Shown: positions 1-5,965 of the stretch, piece after piece
How positions within the stretch are numbered: the stretch's first letter is position 1
How the letters are laid out: the number at the start of each line of letters is the position of its first letter
Assembly (NCBI GenBank): GCA_027859055.1
Contig: JAQIBO010000142.1
Coordinates: 1-6,878, forward strand
Source of the DNA: Spirochaeta sp.
Lineage (GTDB): Bacteria > Spirochaetota > Spirochaetia > DSM-27196 > Alkalispirochaetaceae
Direction of reading: 5' to 3'
Length of the DNA: 6,878 nucleotides
Translations under genes and position numbers: made by a program
Notes under the pieces: model-generated
Told to the model about the DNA's origin: nothing
Seen by the model: only the letters and a program-made list of their open reading frames with translations
Database searches by the model: none

Positions 1-1512
1 CGCCTCATTTGACCGAAACATGGACCGAAGAAGCCGAACGACACCCCGCACGATCGGAATCAGCATCCAGACGGGAAGATGGAGTCGCGCGTCGCGATAC
101 ATCGCATCCCGGTCCATCCGGAGAAGTTCTGTCCACGAGCGCATCGACTTCTTCGTCGGATCGATCAGCGCCATCGCCGCGTCCCGTTGCCCCTGGGGGA
201 GTTCCTGCCCATCGATCACCAGGAACAGCGTCTGAAAGACGCATAACCCGTACAGCAGAGTGAACTCATCCCGCACGCGCTTTTCCAGCACCTTTTCAAA
301 TGCCGACGGGTCTTCCAGCCAGGGCTCCTTGCGCTCGTCGAGCATCACCTGGACCATTTCGTTAGTCAGTTCCCGCGTCAGCACCGGCTGGGCAGCCTTG
401 ATCTGGCGCAGCAACAACGGGATGTACTGGGTTGAGTGGATCATGAGCCCCGTCTTTTCCGGGGTGTTGACGGTGACCAGCTCGGAAATCTTGTTGGAGC
501 TGGGGCGTTTGAGCATCTCCTCAAGCCACGAGTTGATCTCTTCCCGGCTTACCCGTTTTGTCAGCTCAATTCCGCGATCATCGGTCAGCCCGTACACGTC
601 CTGCAACGTGTATGCAAACGGCGGCTTTTGAAGGGCATCCGTCAGTATCCGGTGCGTCTCTTCCCGTTTCTGGTTCTTCTGATGGCGGCCCTTGTAAAAG
701 ACGCTGTAATACCCGAGCAGGAACGACGCCTGACAGTAGCCGTGTTCCGCATGGAGTTTTTCCGTTTTCTGGGCGTACTCTTTGATAATCATGCTGGAAA
801 TCTGCGTCCAGAAGTGGAAATGAAACTCGTTGGGCTCCCGGATCGACTGCAGCGCGTCGTCGGGGCGCGTCTGCGCCGACTCGATCATGTCGCGGACAAG
901 CATTTCTCGATTCCTGAAAATTGCGCGAAGCTTCGTTTCCATATATCCCGAGTTTTTGCCTGTTCGCAGATAGTCACGGATCTTGGCTATGGAAAGGGAG
1001 AGCATCTGACCGCGCAGAAGCGTGACGGTGGTGAGGATTTCCCGTACACCGTGGGGAAAGCGGAGCAGGAGGATCTGATTTTCATCGATGTCGTCGGACT
1101 CGAGATAATGCATCAGACTGTCAGTCACATCGATCGCTTTCAGGACACCCGCCGGTATCGTGACATCCAGATCTTCCTCGCCGGGAAACGGAATCTCCTT
1201 GTCGTCCTGCATTCGTTTGTACCACCGCGTGATTTCGGCGGTGTAAAAGCCGGGATAGTAGATCGAAACGATCGTCCCGGCATCGTCACGCTCCAGCTGT
1301 ATCGCCGCGGTGCGTTCCAGTTCGGTCAGACCGGTGGTTACCAGTTCGTCCCGATTTCCGCCGAGCAGGAGCGCGAGATCGGGGTATTCTTCGGCAAACC
1401 GCTTGGCGTACCGGAACACAAAGCCGTCAAAGATTTCCCGGGTTACGCGCGGATTACCCGCGTGTTTCACATACGCGTGCAGTATTTTTTGTATCTCCCG
1501 CGGTGACGCCAC
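1..1512 (-). CDS. Large uncharacterised protein, N-terminal 504 residues (runs off left edge)
   Basis: An uninterrupted minus-strand frame of 504 codons runs from a GTG at 1512-1510 to the window edge without a stop, so the C-terminus is missing. The start is set by a strong GGAGG at 1522-1518, five bases upstream. The protein is soluble-looking, charged and mostly helical in character. It opens with PREIQKILHAYVKHAG, has an aromatic stretch near residues 84-98 (SIYYPGFY, then RWYKR), another near 230-245 (FHFHFWTQ) and one near 262-274 (FLLGYYSVFYKG). A hydrophobic, arginine-containing stretch at about residues 478-499 (LPVWMLIPIVRGVVRLL) could be an amphipathic helix or a membrane contact just before the edge. 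I see no Walker motif, no signal peptide and no catalytic signature I can name. It is transcribed divergently from the lipoprotein gene at 1601. The open frame, RBS and protein-like composition make it a confident gene of unknown function. Confidence 0.85.
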   Translation of the reverse strand, partial: MASPREIQKILHAYVKHAGNPRVTREIFDGFVFRYAKRFAEEYPDLALLLGGNRDELVTTGLTELERTAAIQLERDDAGTIVSIYYPGFYTAEITRWYKRMQDDKEIPFPGEEDLDVTIPAGVLKAIDVTDSLMHYLESDDIDENQILLLRFPHGVREILTTVTLLRGQMLSLSIAKIRDYLRTGKNSGYMETKLRAIFRNREMLVRDMIESAQTRPDDALQSIREPNEFHFHFWTQISSMIIKEYAQKTEKLHAEHGYCQASFLLGYYSVFYKGRHQKNQKREETHRILTDALQKPPFAYTLQDVYGLTDDRGIELTKRVSREEINSWLEEMLKRPSSNKISELVTVNTPEKTGLMIHSTQYIPLLLRQIKAAQPVLTRELTNEMVQVMLDERKEPWLEDPSAFEKVLEKRVRDEFTLLYGLCVFQTLFLVIDGQELPQGQRDAAMALIDPTKKSMRSWTELLRMDRDAMYRDARLHLPVWMLIPIVRGVVRLLRSMFRSNEA

Positions 1513-1517
1513 TCGAT

Positions 1518-1522
1518 CCTCC
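1518..1522 (-). promoter_or_regulatory. Ribosome binding site deciding the GTG start of the left-edge gene
   Basis: GGAGG on the minus strand lies five bases before GTG 1512-1510. No comparable site precedes the next in-frame candidates, so it fixes the start. Confidence 0.75.
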
Positions 1523-1529
1523 GGGCTCT

Positions 1530-1558
1530 ATTGTAGGAAGTGGACCGAGAGTGCGCAA
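1530..1558 (-). promoter_or_regulatory. Candidate sigma-70-type promoter for the left-edge gene
   Basis: On the minus strand, TTGCGC (1558-1553) is followed by a 17-base spacer and TACAAT (1535-1530). The -10 element matches consensus at five of six positions and the -35 at three of six. Predicted transcription would start near 1523, at the edge of the GGAGG, giving a very short leader. Assigned by eye from consensus and spacing. Confidence 0.45.
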
Positions 1559-1564
1559 CACAAA

Positions 1565-1594
1565 TTGACAGTTATTCGCACACACCGGTACACT
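1565..1594 (+). promoter_or_regulatory. Candidate sigma-70-type promoter for the lipoprotein gene
   Basis: A perfect TTGACA at 1565-1570 is followed by an 18-base spacer and TACACT at 1589-1594 (four of six matches). A start about seven bases after the -10 falls at or near 1601, the ATG itself. Its -35 box is only six bases from the -35 of the divergent promoter, so the two could compete or share a regulator. Confidence 0.5.
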
Positions 1595-1600
1595 TGGTAT

Positions 1601-2233
1601 ATGAAAATGTCTGCCGTGTGGCGTATTTGTGGTCTCTGTCTCGTACTGGCGTTTGTTGTCGGCTGTGCGACAACGGCGGATCCGGAACAGCCCGCTGATC
1701 CGGGGCAGGCAACTCAGCCTGAACAAGCGCCGGAGCCGGAAGCCGAACCGGAGCCGGAAGCCGAACCGGAGCCGCAGCCCGAACCGGAGCCAGAGCTGGA
1801 ACCCGAGCCAGTGCCCGAACCGGACGATCCTGAGGACGAACCGGAAAACATAGTGGTCTCGGAAGAACTCTACGAACAGACGTTTACCGAAGTTGAAGAG
1901 ACGATCAATGAATTGAACGAGATTATCGCTGACCGGGATTTCGCCGCCTGGCAGAACTATCTCACCTCCGAGTACCGCCGGACCTATTCCGACCCGGATA
2001 TCCTTGAAGAGCGATCACAGAGTGCGGTGCTTGTCCGCAACGATATCGTCCTCGAGACGCTTGAGGATTATTTCCGGTTTGTTGTCGTGCCCAGTCGGGC
2101 GAACGCGCGTCTGGACGATCTGGTATTTATCGACGAAGATACCGTTGAAGCGATCATGGAGGTAAATGAACAGCGGTACCTGTTGTACCTTCTCAAAAAA
2201 ATTGACGACCGGTGGAAGATCGATACGTTTTAG
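1601..2233 (+). CDS. Lipoprotein with a Pro/Glu-rich spacer and a small C-terminal domain
   Basis: 210 residues. The N-terminus is a lipoprotein signal: basic start (MKMSAVWR), hydrophobic core, then a VVGC lipobox with Cys22 as the predicted lipidated residue. Residues about 28-83 are a low-complexity, acidic Pro-Glu linker built from six-residue PEPEAE-type repeats, probably an extended spacer lifting the rest off the membrane. Residues about 86-210 form a compact domain: a helical part (VEETINELNEIIADRDFAAW), then strand-like segments (DLVFIDEDTVEAIMEV and YLLYLLKKIDDRWKIDTF). The arrangement of helices followed by strands ending in a 'DDRWKI' strand recalls NTF2-like lipoprotein domains; that is a guess from pattern. 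The ATG at 1601 is chosen because it places the signal peptide correctly; longer upstream frames would bury it. No Shine-Dalgarno precedes it. ATG at 1607 is an alternative start. Role unknown; membrane-anchored on the envelope. Confidence 0.88.
   Translation: MKMSAVWRICGLCLVLAFVVGCATTADPEQPADPGQATQPEQAPEPEAEPEPEAEPEPQPEPEPELEPEPVPEPDDPEDEPENIVVSEELYEQTFTEVEETINELNEIIADRDFAAWQNYLTSEYRRTYSDPDILEERSQSAVLVRNDIVLETLEDYFRFVVVPSRANARLDDLVFIDEDTVEAIMEVNEQRYLLYLLKKIDDRWKIDTF
1731..1820 (+). repeat. Five tandem 18-bp units encoding the Pro/Glu linker
   Basis: Units start at 1731, 1749, 1767, 1785 and 1803. The first two are identical (CGGAGCCGGAAGCCGAAC) and the next three diverge progressively while keeping the six-residue Pro-Glu pattern. 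Because 18 is a multiple of three, gain or loss of units would change linker length without breaking the frame. Confidence 0.9.
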
Positions 2234-2241
2234 GATATAGT
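2213..2241 (+). promoter_or_regulatory. Weak candidate promoter before the HEAT-like gene
   Basis: TATAGT at 2236-2241 matches the -10 consensus at five of six positions, with TGGAAG (three of six) 17 bases upstream at 2213-2218. It overlaps the end of the lipoprotein gene. Predicted start near 2248 would give a short leader that still includes AAGGGG. It could equally be a chance match, with the gene read from the upstream promoter. Confidence 0.25.
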
Positions 2242-2263
2242 CTGGCAGGTAAGGGGATTAACG

Positions 2264-2968
2264 ATGAGATATATTGCGGTAGTTCTTCTGGTACTGATAG
2301 TTCTTCCCGTGTTTTCACAGGACGGCGAGGAGAATGCGGACGCGCAGACTGAGCGAACCATTGAAGAGCTGTACTTGAGCCAGGATCTTGAGCTGCAGAT
2401 CATGCGCAGCCAGGCCCTCGCCAATGACCGGGAGATGAAGCGGCTTGCCATGCAAAACATCCGCTCCATGGTGGAAAACGGGCAGCCGTCGGAAGGTGTT
2501 TACGTCATTCTTGAGTCCCTTGCGACCGAAGGCGTCGCACGTCAGGTGCGCTCAAACGGGGCCGTGATCAACAACTTTCCGGAAATCCGCCGGGAGGCCA
2601 CCGAATTGCTCGGCCGGGTTGGTGGGGAACAGGCGAAAAACACACTGCTCCGCATCGTCCGCGATGATCCGGAACCGATGGTGCTCTCCGAAGCGGCATA
2701 CGCGCTGGGTCAGATCGGTCTGAACGAGAACAACGAAGTGTCGGATTACCTGGTGCAGACGTTGATGCGTGAGAACTCCAGCCCGACGCCGGACAACAAC
2801 CTCGCGTTCTCGATTATCATCTCTCTGGAACGACTATCTGCTCAAAATGGCGGCCTTGCCGATCCGGAGGCGCTCGGGGCCCTTCTTGAAACGGCATCCA
2901 GTCCGTACATCCGCACCGTCAGACGTCGCGCCGTTGAGGCGATCGTTAATATGCGGGAGCATGGCTAA
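2264..2968 (+). CDS. Exported HEAT-repeat-like protein
   Basis: 234 residues. A Sec-type signal peptide covers residues 1-18 (MRYIAVVLLVLIVLPVFS), with likely cleavage before QDGEE; there is no lipobox cysteine, so the product is probably periplasmic. The mature part is almost entirely helical. HEAT-like helical pairs are visible around residues 106-133 (IRREATELLGRVGGEQAK then LLRIV), 138-152 (MVLSEAAYALGQIGL), 178-192 and 214-230 (YIRTVRRRAVEAIVNM). These show the usual spacing of small residues and a conserved Arg/Asp turn. HEAT repeats are protein-interaction scaffolds, so a binding role is more likely than an enzymatic one; the partner is unknown. The ATG at 2264 has AAGGGG at 2251-2256, seven bases upstream. 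It follows the lipoprotein gene by 30 bases, consistent with an envelope pair in one transcript. The HEAT assignment rests on pattern only. Confidence 0.85.
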   Translation: MRYIAVVLLVLIVLPVFSQDGEENADAQTERTIEELYLSQDLELQIMRSQALANDREMKRLAMQNIRSMVENGQPSEGVYVILESLATEGVARQVRSNGAVINNFPEIRREATELLGRVGGEQAKNTLLRIVRDDPEPMVLSEAAYALGQIGLNENNEVSDYLVQTLMRENSSPTPDNNLAFSIIISLERLSAQNGGLADPEALGALLETASSPYIRTVRRRAVEAIVNMREHG

Positions 2969-3679
2969 TTGATTCTTGAGCTTCCCTGCGGCGACAGCAC
3001 CTATGAGATCCGGCCGCAGAAAATTATCGCGCTGGGTCTCAACTATCGCGACCATATTAAAGAGAGTGTATCCGTCAAGGTGCGCGGGTTTGATCAGAAC
3101 ATACCGGAAGAACCGATTCTGTTCCCCAAGCTTCCCAGCGCAATTATCGGCCACAACCAGCCGATCGAAATCCCGGCGATTCTTGGGGACTACGGATTCC
3201 CCGAAGAGCGGACCGACTACGAAGGTGAACTCGCCGTAATTATCGCCGAAGGCGGACGTAATATTGCCGTGGACGAGGCGATGAAGCACGTTCTGGGATT
3301 TACCTGTGCAAATGACGTGAGCCAGCGGGATATTCAAAACGGTGATCGATCCGGATGGTTTCGCGGCAAGTCGTTTGACACATTTCTCCCGATCGGCCCG
3401 CGAATTGTACCGCGCGAAGAGATCACCGATGTACAGAACCTTACCGTGCAGACGCGCCTGAACGGCGCCGTTGTGCAGGAAGGCAATACGGGTCAGATGA
3501 TTTTTCCGGTTGCCGAGACGATTGCGTTTATTTCGCGGAACTTCACGCTGGCGGCTGGGGACATCATTCTCACCGGAACACCGGCGGGTATCGGGCCGAT
3601 TCGCCACGGTGACACCGTCGAGGTCGAAATAGAGTCGATCGGCACGCTTACGAACCCTGTTACGGATTCACGCCGGTAA
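2969..3679 (+). CDS. Fumarylacetoacetate hydrolase (FAH) family protein
   Basis: 236 residues, close to the compact single-domain FAH proteins such as FAHD1 and YcgM. These cleave or decarboxylate small 2-oxo acids (acylpyruvates, oxaloacetate) with a divalent metal. Family motifs appear in order: LGLNYRDHIKE (22-32), PILFPKLPSAIIGHNQPI (49-66), TDYEGELAVII (82-92), GFTCANDVSQRDIQ (110-123), WFRGKSFDTFLPIGP (130-144) and ILTGTPAGIGP near the C-terminus. By analogy with the family, metal ligands are Glu85, Glu87 and Asp116, Lys134 is the active-site lysine, and His29/Glu32 match the His-Glu pair of the FAHD1 lid. All are present, so it should be active; the exact substrate cannot be read from sequence. 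The start is TTG at 2969, immediately after the preceding stop (TAATTG), with GGGAG at 2955-2959 nine bases upstream. It overlaps the next gene by one base (TAATG), so the two are probably coupled. Confidence 0.92.
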   Translation: MILELPCGDSTYEIRPQKIIALGLNYRDHIKESVSVKVRGFDQNIPEEPILFPKLPSAIIGHNQPIEIPAILGDYGFPEERTDYEGELAVIIAEGGRNIAVDEAMKHVLGFTCANDVSQRDIQNGDRSGWFRGKSFDTFLPIGPRIVPREEITDVQNLTVQTRLNGAVVQEGNTGQMIFPVAETIAFISRNFTLAAGDIILTGTPAGIGPIRHGDTVEVEIESIGTLTNPVTDSRR

Positions 3680-4845
3680 TGCACGGTTCCACTTCCAGGA
3701 GTGACGGAGGCAGGAGTGACGGAGGATCCGAGACGTTCTTTTACCGGACCCTTGGAATCCCCCGTATCAACGTACACCACCCGGTTAATCACTTCGACTT
3801 CACGCGGCCGGGACGGCGGATTCTCGTTGTTGGCCCGATGGGCTCCGGCAAGACCGGGTTTGCCGCTCAGATCTGGCGTGATTCCCGGGTTGCTCTGGCA
3901 AAGAACAAACGAATGCCCGAATGTCTCACCCAGGACGGTGCGGACCTGCGCCACGTGTTTTTTGTCCGGTCTCGCCTGGACAAGCGCCGTTTTTCCGAAT
4001 ACCCCGACGACGCGCTGGCGTATCGAGGCGGGTACGAACAGCTTGGTGCGGCAATCGCGGATATCGCGTCCTCGTTTGAATTGGAAGAGCTGGTGCATGA
4101 CAATCCGGAATACGGCACGTGGGTGATTGACGAGGCGTCCTTTTACGACGAACGGATCGCGTATGTGATTCAACGCCTCTCCGACGCTCGCGGGCTTGTT
4201 TTCGTTTTGCCCACCCTGATTCTCAACTTCCGGAACGCCGTGTTCAACACCACCGCCGAACTGTTACTCGAGGTCGCCACCGACCTTTTCCCTTTGACCG
4301 CGTACTGCGAACACCGGGCGTGCCTGGTTGATTCCAGCTATACCTACCGGTATTACACCGTTGACGGGAAGGAGTGTCCGGCACTGTACTTTGACCCGCT
4401 GATTATCGTCGGCGGAGATCGGGTCCACAGCGATGCCCGGGAACCGAACTACGCCACCCGGTGCGAAGAACACCACGTACTGCCCGGGAAAGAGTACACC
4501 TACCTCGTCCTCAAACCGTTGGGAGAAGAGGCGGCAGCCGGTCAGCCGGAAGCTCTTGAGGCAGAACTCTCTTTGCTGGCGCGGCAGCCTGCCACGTCGC
4601 GACTTGCCGAATGGATGCCCGACCAGATCGGTGAACGGGCGGAGCTTGAACGGAACGCCCTGAACGTTCCCTGTCTCGCCGAGCGAGCGCTGGCGTTTCT
4701 GTTTGCGGAACAGAATTTGATCAGCGAAGTGCTCCTGCGGCGGATCGTCCGGCGCCTCCAACTGGACACGGAGTTTCTTGCGCAGCGCCTTTCAGATAAT
4801 CGTCGGCCAGTGGACTTCTCGCAGGGTGAATTGTGGACATCATGA
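3679..4845 (+). CDS. Divergent thymidine-kinase-like (type II TK fold) protein with N- and C-terminal extensions
   Basis: 388 residues, about twice the usual 190-210 for bacterial type II thymidine kinases. The kinase core is recognisable: P-loop GPMGSGKT (52-59), Walker B/catalytic segment WVIDEASFYD (148-157) with Glu152 in the catalytic-base position, then VLPTLILNFRNAVF (176-189) where kinases have a GLDxDFRGxPF-like motif. Next come TYRYYTVDGKECPALYFDP (222-240), LIIVGG and YATRCEEH (258-265), matching the TK lasso and zinc region. The zinc ligands appear to be His212, Cys215, Cys262 and His265, with His212 where a Cys is usual. Residues 1-45 and about 275-388 are extra; the C-terminal part is helical and charged. 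The family phosphorylates thymidine with ATP, but the altered motifs leave the substrate open. The ATG at 3679 lies in TAATG and has no strong RBS of its own; no later in-frame start precedes the P-loop. It overlaps the transporter start by 13 bases. Confidence 0.82.
   Translation: MHGSTSRSDGGRSDGGSETFFYRTLGIPRINVHHPVNHFDFTRPGRRILVVGPMGSGKTGFAAQIWRDSRVALAKNKRMPECLTQDGADLRHVFFVRSRLDKRRFSEYPDDALAYRGGYEQLGAAIADIASSFELEELVHDNPEYGTWVIDEASFYDERIAYVIQRLSDARGLVFVLPTLILNFRNAVFNTTAELLLEVATDLFPLTAYCEHRACLVDSSYTYRYYTVDGKECPALYFDPLIIVGGDRVHSDAREPNYATRCEEHHVLPGKEYTYLVLKPLGEEAAAGQPEALEAELSLLARQPATSRLAEWMPDQIGERAELERNALNVPCLAERALAFLFAEQNLISEVLLRRIVRRLQLDTEFLAQRLSDNRRPVDFSQGELWTS
3696..3725 (+). repeat. Perfect 15-bp tandem duplication inside the kinase-like gene
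   Basis: CAGGAGTGACGGAGG occurs at 3696-3710 and again, without a mismatch, at 3711-3725. It is in frame and yields RSDGG twice near residues 7-16. Each copy ends in GGAGG, a Shine-Dalgarno-like word inside the coding region. Confidence 0.95.
4823..4826 (+). promoter_or_regulatory. Ribosome binding site favouring the GTG start of the transporter
   Basis: AGGG at 4823-4826 sits six bases before GTG 4833 but fifteen before ATG 4842. The spacing favours GTG, although ATG 4842 makes a classical ATGA overlap with the kinase-like stop. Confidence 0.45.
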
Positions 4846-5537
4846 TTTCAAACGAAGTGTTGTGGGCGGGCATGCTGCTCCTCAACTTCGTGGCTATTAT
4901 CCTGGCGTACCGGTTGTTTGGTCGAACCGGGCTGTACGTGTGGATCGCTATCGCCGGTATCGTGGCAAATCTGCAGGTATCAAAGACGATCGTGGTATTC
5001 GGGCTGACGGCAACGCTGGGCAATATCGTGTACGCCGGATCGTTTCTGGCCACGGACATCCTCAACGAGCACCGCGGAATCCGGTCTGCACGGAAGGGTG
5101 TGTGGATCGGCTTTTTTGCCGTCGTCACCCTTGCCGTGCTGATGCAGCTGGCGCTGCTGTTTGAACCGGCGCCGTCGGACTCGATGCAGCCGCATCTCGT
5201 CGTGGTCTTTGGCGTATTACCGCGGATTACCGCCGCCAGCATGGTCGCCTATCTTATCAGTCAACAGCATGACGTGTGGGCGTACCAGTTCTGGAAGGAG
5301 CGCTTTCCCGGACCGCTGTGGATCAGAAATAACCTCAGTACAATTGTCAGTCAGCTGATCGACAGTGTGGTATTTACCCTGGTCGCGTTCGTCGGCGTAT
5401 TCCCGTGGGGCGTTCTTGCGGAGATTGTGGTGACCACATACGTGTTGAAAGCGGTTGTGGCAATTCTTGACACCCCGTTCCTGTATTTAGCCGGCGCTGT
5501 CCACAAGCGTGCGGGAGGCACCGACACAACCGAGTGA
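4833..5537 (+). CDS. Queuosine precursor transporter, YhhQ/VUT family
   Basis: 234 residues, a polytopic inner-membrane protein with about six hydrophobic segments: roughly 8-28, 34-48, 53-74, 89-110, 122-142 and 172-220, the last containing two spans. YhhQ-family proteins (COG1738, DUF165) import queuosine precursors such as preQ0, preQ1 or queuine for tRNA modification. Family signatures visible are SFLATDILNEHRG (70-82), PRITAASMVAYLISQQHDVWAYQFWK (in pieces, 130-155), the polar run RNNLSTIVSQLIDS (165-178) and the final TTYVLKAVVAILDTPFLYL. Length and spacing are typical. The GTG at 4833 is preferred because of its RBS; ATG 4842 is the alternative and would shorten it by three residues. 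It overlaps the kinase-like gene, implying coupled translation. No queuosine biosynthesis gene is in this window, which fits salvage but does not prove it. Substrate specificity among precursors cannot be read here. Confidence 0.92.
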   Translation: MDIMISNEVLWAGMLLLNFVAIILAYRLFGRTGLYVWIAIAGIVANLQVSKTIVVFGLTATLGNIVYAGSFLATDILNEHRGIRSARKGVWIGFFAVVTLAVLMQLALLFEPAPSDSMQPHLVVVFGVLPRITAASMVAYLISQQHDVWAYQFWKERFPGPLWIRNNLSTIVSQLIDSVVFTLVAFVGVFPWGVLAEIVVTTYVLKAVVAILDTPFLYLAGAVHKRAGGTDTTE

Positions 5538-5623
5538 TACAAAAGATTTCACGTCTGTAACGATTCCGCAACGCCCCGGCAATGTTTGTCCATGACGATA
5601 ACCGGCAATTACGGGAGGGAACG
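5538..5623 (+). other. 86-base intergenic gap without a clear promoter or terminator
   Basis: The stretch between the transporter and the next gene holds no stem followed by a T-run and no convincing -35/-10 pair. Its only notable content is an 8-bp direct repeat (CCGGCAAT at 5576 and 5602) and the RBS of the next gene. Readthrough from upstream is possible. Confidence 0.4.
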
Positions 5624-5965
5624 ATGAGTCAACACAGCGAAACGATCCGTATTACCGCCTGCGAACGGGACCTGTTGATCGCGATTGAGGGCGAAGCGGG
5701 CGAACGCCTCCTTGATATCAACACACCACGAAGCACACTGGAGCGGCAGCCGTCGCTGGATGCTCTGGAGGTTATTCCCGCAGATGATCCGGGTGAGTAC
5801 GTCATCTCCTTCGAGTTTGATTCAGATCTGTGGAACGGGCATCGTCGGACATCTCTTCAGCGCCTGGACGTGCACGTCCGGGATATCAGGATACGGCTCC
5901 GGGACGAGGGTTATGTGCTGGAAGGAACCCTCTCCGGGTGGGTCGGGTACACCAACGCGCGATGA
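5624..5965 (+). CDS. Small uncharacterised protein coupled to the methyltransferase-fold gene
   Basis: 113 residues, acidic, with no signal peptide, membrane span or cysteine cluster (a single Cys, near residue 12). I do not recognise a family. The sequence alternates strand-like segments (TIRITAC, DLLIAIEG, EYVISFEFD, LDVHVRDIRIRLRD, YVLEGTLSGWVGY) with short polar turns, suggesting a small beta-rich cytoplasmic domain. The start is ATG 5624 with GGAGG at 5614-5618, five bases upstream; an in-frame ATG at 5582 exists but lacks an RBS. Its stop overlaps the next start as ATGA (5962-5965), so the two products are probably made in fixed proportion and may act together. Good RBS, normal composition and coupling make it a real gene; function is unknown. 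Confidence 0.8.
   Translation: MSQHSETIRITACERDLLIAIEGEAGERLLDINTPRSTLERQPSLDALEVIPADDPGEYVISFEFDSDLWNGHRRTSLQRLDVHVRDIRIRLRDEGYVLEGTLSGWVGYTNAR

Noticed and set aside
436..1506. A 356-codon open frame on the plus strand, antisense to the left-edge gene
   Set aside because: It has no RBS, its protein lacks recognisable domains, and the minus-strand frame over the same bases has a strong GGAGG start and runs 504 codons unbroken. High GC commonly leaves such antisense frames open.
1310..1600. Upstream extension of the lipoprotein frame to 1310
   Set aside because: It would overlap the divergent gene and place the signal peptide and lipobox deep inside the protein; the ATG at 1601 gives a normal lipoprotein.
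2834..3607. A 257-codon minus-strand open frame across the FAH-family gene
   Set aside because: The plus strand encodes clear FAH motifs throughout; the antisense product has no domain and no RBS.
3493..5242. Several minus-strand open frames (3493-4173, 4264-4761, 4721-5242) across the kinase-like and transporter genes
   Set aside because: Each lies opposite a plus-strand gene with recognisable motifs, and their products are arginine/proline-rich or low in structure, typical of antisense shadows.
5534..5553. Short inverted repeat GTGA...TCAC after the transporter stop
   Set aside because: Only four base pairs and no T-run follow; not a credible terminator.
5830..5961. Upstream extension of the methyltransferase-fold frame to 5830
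   Set aside because: The extra residues are arginine-rich, lie over the small unknown gene in another frame, and ATG 5962 gives the usual ATGA coupling.
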